Positions 51,883-56,236 of a DNA stretch of 56,236 bases are shown in pieces (within the stretch, counting starts at the first letter, position 1; each line of letters opens with the position of its first letter). The position numbers and the translations under genes are program-made. Source of the DNA: Bordetella parapertussis (GTDB taxonomy: Bacteria > Bacteroidota > Bacteroidia > Chitinophagales > Chitinophagaceae); assembly GCA_943331005.2 (NCBI GenBank), contig CALQJX020000025.1:1-56236 (forward strand), given 5' to 3'. The notes beneath the pieces were generated by a model. That model was not told the DNA's origin, did no database searches, and was given only the letters and a program-made list of their open reading frames with translations.

Positions 51883-53793
51883 CTATCTACTCAAAACAAA
51901 CCTGTTATACCATGTTCCATGTGCCGTAATAGCGCGTATAGTATACAGCCCGCTGTTCATATATCGCATTGTCTTGTCCGACAGATTTACCTCCATGTTT
52001 GTTGGCACTTTGGTAGAATATATGACATTACCTGTAACATCTACGATCATTATATCTGCAAATTCCGGCAAAGGAGTTTGCAGATATATCAGCAACTTAT
52101 CAGAAGAAGGATTGGGATAGACTTTAATGAATGGATATGTATTAGCTGAGATTGGAGCAACAGCTGTTAAACAATGTTCAGACCAGGGAAGAACAATCAA
52201 CGGATGAGTAGAAGAAACTACACCGCAGGAATTGGCAACAGTGAAAGATATGAGGCTACTTCCAACAGACAAAGCAGTTACCTGTCCGGAAACACCAATG
52301 CTGGCTACAAGCGGATTACTACTACTCCAAACACCTCCGGAAGTTGCATTTAAAAACACAGTTGTATCCCCCAGACATATGGTATCAGCGCCAACAATAA
52401 CGCCTGAATGAAAGGGAACAATACTAACATAAATTATTGTCTTGTATGCTGTAATTCCATCATCAATTCTTACCGTAAATGAATCATTTCCCCAATAGCC
52501 TGCTGTGGGCAAATACGTTAATCCGGCAGGCGATATTAGTCCTGATGTACTAAGGGCAGAATACATCACAGCAGCAACCCCATGTGAGGGGGCAACAGAA
52601 AGAGTCCAGTTTAGTGTCTGACCGGCATCTGCATCCATAACAGCCAATAGCGTATCTAAAGAAATAGGTACAGTATTTTCACATGCATTTATTGATTGTG
52701 TTCTGCCTCTTGTAAAAGATGGCATATGATTGTTGGCTGATATTTTTCGAACTCTGGCATTACTTGCATCCCCTATATAAATATTCCCGGCACTATCTGC
52801 AAACAATCCCTGAGGTCTATTCAGCATAGCCAAAGTTGCAGGTCCACCATCTCCACTAAATCCGAGTGTTCCTGTTCCTGCTATTGTTGTAATAATTCCT
52901 GCTGTATTTATCTTACGTACACAGCCATTATCATATTCTGACAGATATATATTATTCAACAGATCCGTAGCTACATGGAATGGCTTTTTTAATTGTGCAA
53001 TCAATGCTGCCCCACCATCTCCTGTATACCCTGAAGTGCCCGTTCCTGCTATCGTAGAAATAATACCGGATGTATTTATTTTTCGGATACAATAATTCCC
53101 CTGATCAACTACATAAATATTGCCTGTATCATCTAAAGCAATTCCTGACGTACCGTTAAAACTTGCAGCAATAGCCGGCGCGCCATCTCCTGTGTAACCT
53201 ACAATACCAGTACCGGCAATTGTAGCAATATTTCCCGATGTATCTATTCTTCGAATCCTGTTATTATCCGACAGATAGATTCGCCCCGTTTTATCAAGTG
53301 CCAGAAAATTCGCACTGTTGCCAAGTTGTGCTGCAGTTGCCGGGCCGCCATCCCCACTGAAACCCATAGTACCTGTTCCGGCTATTGTAGTAATTATTCC
53401 TGAAGTGTCAATTCTTCTCAACCTGAAATTTCCACCATCAGCAAATATGATATTCCCAATCTTGTCAATTACCAAACTACGAGGGCGTTGTCCTGCTAGC
53501 AAAGCACTGCTCCCGTCTCCTGCAAAAACGCCACTACCGTTTCCTGAAATTGTGTTAATAATTCCTGTGCCATCAATAGTTCTGATCCGAAAATTCCCGT
53601 TATCTGTTATATGTAGAAGCCCCCTCTCATCAATACATACAAATCCAACTCCGGCAATATTTGCAAGTACTGCAGGACCACCATCGCCTGCAAATCCTCC
53701 CAATCCATTGCCTCCTATTGTTGAAATTATTTGCCCATAATTAACAGTCAAATTGCTGACCAACAATAAAAGAGAGAGAAAATATTTTTTCAT
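51883..53793 (-). CDS. NHL-repeat protein with Ig-like domains and T9SS type A sorting domain
   Basis: The 636-residue protein has a signal peptide (MKKYFLSLLLLVSNLTVNYG), then six NHL blades ('IITTIAGTGT.GFSGDGGPAT', 'IYVVDQGNYCIRKI'). An Ig/cadherin-like domain (about 365-460: 'LTYLPTAGYWGNDSFTVRIDDGITAYKT') follows, then one Big_2-like unit ('GGVWSSSNPLVASIGVSGQVTALSVGSSLISFTV'). The last ~75 residues are a type A sorting domain ('FIKVYPNPSSDKLLIYL', 'VTGNVIYSTKV', 'MNSGLYTIRAITAHG'). It is a T9SS cargo with the same order as the protein at 47811-49166 plus extra domains. Its codon use is more AT-rich than that of surrounding genes. Confidence 0.9.
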   Translation of the reverse strand: MKKYFLSLLLLVSNLTVNYGQIISTIGGNGLGGFAGDGGPAVLANIAGVGFVCIDERGLLHITDNGNFRIRTIDGTGIINTISGNGSGVFAGDGSSALLAGQRPRSLVIDKIGNIIFADGGNFRLRRIDTSGIITTIAGTGTMGFSGDGGPATAAQLGNSANFLALDKTGRIYLSDNNRIRRIDTSGNIATIAGTGIVGYTGDGAPAIAASFNGTSGIALDDTGNIYVVDQGNYCIRKINTSGIISTIAGTGTSGYTGDGGAALIAQLKKPFHVATDLLNNIYLSEYDNGCVRKINTAGIITTIAGTGTLGFSGDGGPATLAMLNRPQGLFADSAGNIYIGDASNARVRKISANNHMPSFTRGRTQSINACENTVPISLDTLLAVMDADAGQTLNWTLSVAPSHGVAAVMYSALSTSGLISPAGLTYLPTAGYWGNDSFTVRIDDGITAYKTIIYVSIVPFHSGVIVGADTICLGDTTVFLNATSGGVWSSSNPLVASIGVSGQVTALSVGSSLISFTVANSCGVVSSTHPLIVLPWSEHCLTAVAPISANTYPFIKVYPNPSSDKLLIYLQTPLPEFADIMIVDVTGNVIYSTKVPTNMEVNLSDKTMRYMNSGLYTIRAITAHGTWYNRFVLSR

Positions 53794-53871
53794 AGATCGG
53801 GCATTAAAACTTTCAAATATAAAAAAATAGATTTAAATTTAACTCATCCTAAATCTTAAATCAAAAATAAT

Positions 53872-54360
53872 ATGAAAACATTTAAAAAAATCACCCTTCT
53901 ACTACTTGCAAATTTCTTGATAGTATTTTCTACTCAAGCACAATCATTGTATATTAAAAACGGAACAACCTGCGGATTAGACATACTCCTTCGGGGACAT
54001 GACGCCACATTATACTCAACTCCATGCAATTTAAGTTCTTCGGTGTTTAGTATTCCAGGCATGAGTACTTTGACGATAAATGATCTTGGAGATTTAAATT
54101 GCTCTTTTTGCCTCCCTGCATCTTGGATAATACCATCAGGCGCACCATGGACTGGATTTACTACGGGCGCATTTAGCGGGGCAGGGTTTGATGCAGGTTA
54201 TGTGCGCACCTCAGGATGTCTGCCTGTACCTTGCAGCTTCGCAACTGTTGGTCCTGTTTGTGGAGCACCATCTACACTATCGCTTCCTGGGTGTCCATCT
54301 GCAACTATACAATGGATATATATATCGGTTAACGACAGCTACGAACTCTCAATATTTTAA
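53872..54360 (+). CDS. Cys-rich exported orphan protein
   Basis: The 162-residue protein has a signal peptide (MKTFKKITLLLLANFLIVFSTQA) and a mature part of 139 residues with eight cysteines, arranged as CGLD, PC, NCSFC, SGC, PC, VC, GC. An even number suggests disulfides. Gly, Ser, Thr and Pro are frequent and charged residues are few. No sorting domain and no known fold is seen. The DNA is clearly AT-richer than its neighbours, which hints at recent acquisition. Function unknown; convergent with the TlpA gene 13 bp away. Confidence 0.6.
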   Translation: MKTFKKITLLLLANFLIVFSTQAQSLYIKNGTTCGLDILLRGHDATLYSTPCNLSSSVFSIPGMSTLTINDLGDLNCSFCLPASWIIPSGAPWTGFTTGAFSGAGFDAGYVRTSGCLPVPCSFATVGPVCGAPSTLSLPGCPSATIQWIYISVNDSYELSIF

Positions 54361-54373
54361 TCAGACATTTCCC

Positions 54374-55528
54374 TTACTGTTCCACCGGCGTTGCTGTTAC
54401 CTGAGCAAGCATTTCATCCAGCTGCACACCACGCAGGTTGCGGGCTATTATCTTGCCATCAGGGCCTATCAGCACATTGCTCGGTATAGACTGTATAGAG
54501 TAGGTCACAGCTGCTACAGAAGACCATCCCTTCAGGTCGCTTACATGTGTCCATGTCAGTCCGTCTTCTTTTATGGCATCAACCCATTTTTCTTTGTTGT
54601 TGTCCAGAGACACACCATATACCGTAAAGTTCTTGTCCTTATACTTTTTGTAAGCCGCTACCACATTAGGGTTCTCGCCGCGGCAAGGGCCGCACCACGA
54701 TGCCCAGAAGTCCAGCAGCACATACTTACCCCTCAGCGAAGATAGTGTCACTACATTACCATCAGGTGTCGGCAGGCTCACCTCTGGCGCCATAGCACCG
54801 GTCTCCACATACTGTGGCTTAGCCTCTGGTGCAGGCATTCCTTTCAGATTCACCTTGCTGAAGTATTCATGAAATTCTCTGGTCATTCTCGTACCCGGAA
54901 AACGTTTGTTCAGGCTCTGCGCAAACTCCGACAGGAACATACCCTCACTTGCAGGGTTCAGTATCCTCGCCGCAAAAACTGCATTAGGCTCATAAGGTGC
55001 CGTATCTGCATAGTTCTCTATCAGCCTCGTAAAATCCTGATTCATTTCCTGATAGTTCTTCTGCGCCAGTGCCACAAGGCTGTCGTTGCCTCTTGCCCTC
55101 AGCGTATCCAGCACTATATTCATGGTATTGAAGTCCCGTACCTTTTCCCTGAAGAAATGCAGGAACTGTTTCAGATGTTCAGAGCTTTGCGATCCGGCTA
55201 TTGCATAGTTCTCCAGTGCATTCCATTCTCCGCTCACTTTCACATTACCCTTGTCCAGCGACAGCAGCACGAATTTATTATCGTTGAAGTGTAAACGGTA
55301 CAGACCCGGCTCGGCACCTGCGCCCGAAAGCTCAAAGTGACCATCCTCCTTAGAGCGCACAGAATCTACTATGGCCACTATGTCGTTGGCACCCAGTTGT
55401 TCCAGCACCACGGTCTGTATGGGCATACCATTGATGTCACCAATTACAGTGAACTTATTATTGTTGGTGCTGCATGCAGCCAAACCCGACAATGCAATAA
55501 GAAGTAGAAGTAAATGTTTTGATCTCAT
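54374..55528 (-). CDS. TlpA-family thioredoxin-like protein with DUF4369-like N-terminal domain
   Basis: The 384-residue protein has a lipoprotein signal (MRSKHLLLLLIALSGLAAC, Cys19) and an N-terminal DUF4369-like domain (about 25-130: 'FTVIGDINGMPIQTVVLEQLGANDIVAIVDSVRSKEDGHFELSGAGAEPGLYRL'). A helical middle follows. The C-terminal thioredoxin fold (about 245-375) has 'GKYVLLDFWASWCGPCRGENPNVVAAY', with redox Cys pair WCGPC, then 'VYGVSLDNNKEKW' and the cis-Pro region 'YSIQSIPSNVLIGPDGKIIARNLRG'. It probably reduces or isomerises disulfides in the periplasm, anchored to a membrane. This architecture is very common in Bacteroidota. Confidence 0.93.
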   Translation of the reverse strand: MRSKHLLLLLIALSGLAACSTNNNKFTVIGDINGMPIQTVVLEQLGANDIVAIVDSVRSKEDGHFELSGAGAEPGLYRLHFNDNKFVLLSLDKGNVKVSGEWNALENYAIAGSQSSEHLKQFLHFFREKVRDFNTMNIVLDTLRARGNDSLVALAQKNYQEMNQDFTRLIENYADTAPYEPNAVFAARILNPASEGMFLSEFAQSLNKRFPGTRMTREFHEYFSKVNLKGMPAPEAKPQYVETGAMAPEVSLPTPDGNVVTLSSLRGKYVLLDFWASWCGPCRGENPNVVAAYKKYKDKNFTVYGVSLDNNKEKWVDAIKEDGLTWTHVSDLKGWSSVAAVTYSIQSIPSNVLIGPDGKIIARNLRGVQLDEMLAQVTATPVEQ

Positions 55529-55716
55529 TCAGGGTTTTTTATTGCCACAAATAACCGTACCAAATTCAAAATTAGCGTGTCAAATGTCAACAAATGCCTA
55601 AAATTATTTAAAATGTTACAATTGAGCCTCAATCGATTACGCAAAAACCACATATACCAGAATATCCTTTTTTTACCGAAAACATGTACTTTTAGTTCAA
55701 AATACACACACTACGC

Positions 55717-56190
55717 ATGAGGTTCAGTCTCTACATTATCGCTTTCCTGTCTGTTAGCTTTCAGGGTTTCTCCCAGTCATTCATAGGCGCATCAGGCGTT
55801 ACACCTGCCTTTGCAGCTGCCGTTACCGGCAAGTGCAAACCCGAAGCCAAGCGCTGGACCATTGCCGATGGCAAGATCACCCGCCACTACGATAACGGGT
55901 TCGACTACACACTCATAGATACTGCCGGTCTCTTTGTTTATGTAAAAGCCAGGGCCGATGGCAAAAATACGCCTGCAGCAAATGCACCTTTGGAAGGTTA
56001 TTTCAGCATAGATGGCTGCGGCGAGATCTACAAACTCAACTTCTACTCACTCAAAAAATACTTCAGAGACCAGACAGATTTTATTAAAGCACTGAAGAAA
56101 GAACAGGATGCCGACCTCTTCAAGACCACCGGCAAAACTACCCGTGTCAATGCGCTGTACAAAGAGCACATGCACTTCATGGCAGACTAA
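55717..56190 (+). CDS. Small exported protein of unknown function
   Basis: The 157-residue protein has a signal peptide (MRFSLYIIAFLSVSFQGFSQ). The mature part ('CKPEAKRWTIADGKITRHYDNGFDYTLIDTAGLFVYVKARADG', 'APLEGYFSIDGCGEIYKLNFYSLKKYFRDQ', ending 'NALYKEHMHFMAD') is mixed alpha/beta with one Cys pair (C-K-P and C-G-E). A near-consensus -7 box (TACTTTTA) lies about 30 bp upstream. I do not recognise a family. It is divergent from the TlpA gene. Confidence 0.65.
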   Translation: MRFSLYIIAFLSVSFQGFSQSFIGASGVTPAFAAAVTGKCKPEAKRWTIADGKITRHYDNGFDYTLIDTAGLFVYVKARADGKNTPAANAPLEGYFSIDGCGEIYKLNFYSLKKYFRDQTDFIKALKKEQDADLFKTTGKTTRVNALYKEHMHFMAD

Positions 56191-56236
56191 GATCACTACC
56201 AATATTTTATATAAAAGAGCGGCGGCCTGTTTCACA

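Noticed and set aside
49674..54360. RiPP-type maturation locus (radical SAM plus Cys-rich precursor)
   Set aside because: The Cys-rich protein has a Sec signal peptide and a 139-residue mature chain, is separated from the radical SAM gene by an oppositely oriented NHL gene, and no transporter, protease or recognition element is seen.

Overview
The window looks like a chromosomal segment of a Bacteroidota bacterium, most likely of the Chitinophagaceae/Chitinophagales. The evidence: a PorP/SprF-type type IX secretion (T9SS) membrane protein and large secreted proteins with T9SS sorting domains; the MurF-alanine racemase fusion; lineage-typical families (DUF4294, DUF4349 lipoprotein, M32 peptidase, TlpA with a DUF4369-like N-terminus); TAnnTTTG -7 promoter boxes; few Shine-Dalgarno sites; and a tRNA without encoded CCA. 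No plasmid, prophage, IS element or CRISPR array is visible.

Layout. 1-2036: 5' part of a large Ig-like-repeat surface protein running off the left edge. 2371-11465: a GNAT acetyltransferase, small envelope proteins, a DCC-family protein, a beta-barrel porin-like protein, an orphan periplasmic-binding-fold protein, a frameshifted beta-barrel gene and a transglutaminase-like protein. 11593-17758: tryptophan 2,3-dioxygenase, a YdeI/DUF1905-type protein, and a forward run of thiolase, M32 carboxypeptidase, a small membrane protein and a HAD phosphatase. 17828-24641: DUF4349 lipoprotein, HemB, Dps, a lipoprotein, the UDP-xylose pair (Ugd + UXS) and an RsmI-like methyltransferase. 24710-33245: 3-methyladenine glycosylase, PorP/SprF, MurF-Alr, a secreted protein with a BamE-like tail, a CxxCH lipoprotein and an EamA transporter. 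33506-34303: a small beta-barrel gene between two 42-bp direct repeats beside tRNA-Arg(CCT). 34424-40822: a 1210-residue T9SS type B cargo, an exported DUF695-RraB protein, an LptF/G permease and a beta-barrel protein. 41029-47718: LysA, QueA, a YejK-like nucleoid protein, a lipoprotein, and lysS-DUF1684-ACBP. 47811-54360: two NHL-propeller T9SS cargo proteins on either side of a TTG-initiated B12-type radical SAM protein, then an AT-rich Cys-rich secreted orphan. 54374-56190: a TlpA-family thioredoxin and a small exported protein.

Most genes are monocistronic or in short operons, often convergent with hairpin terminators between them. Housekeeping functions (cell wall, lysine and heme synthesis, tRNA modification and charging, DNA repair) are interleaved with lineage-specific envelope proteins. 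I did not find a multi-gene module that is clearly a new system. The best leads are the exported RraB-like protein, the repeat-flanked gene at the tRNA, the radical SAM/NHL/Cys-rich region, and a group of genes whose -7 boxes end only 4-10 bp before the start codon.
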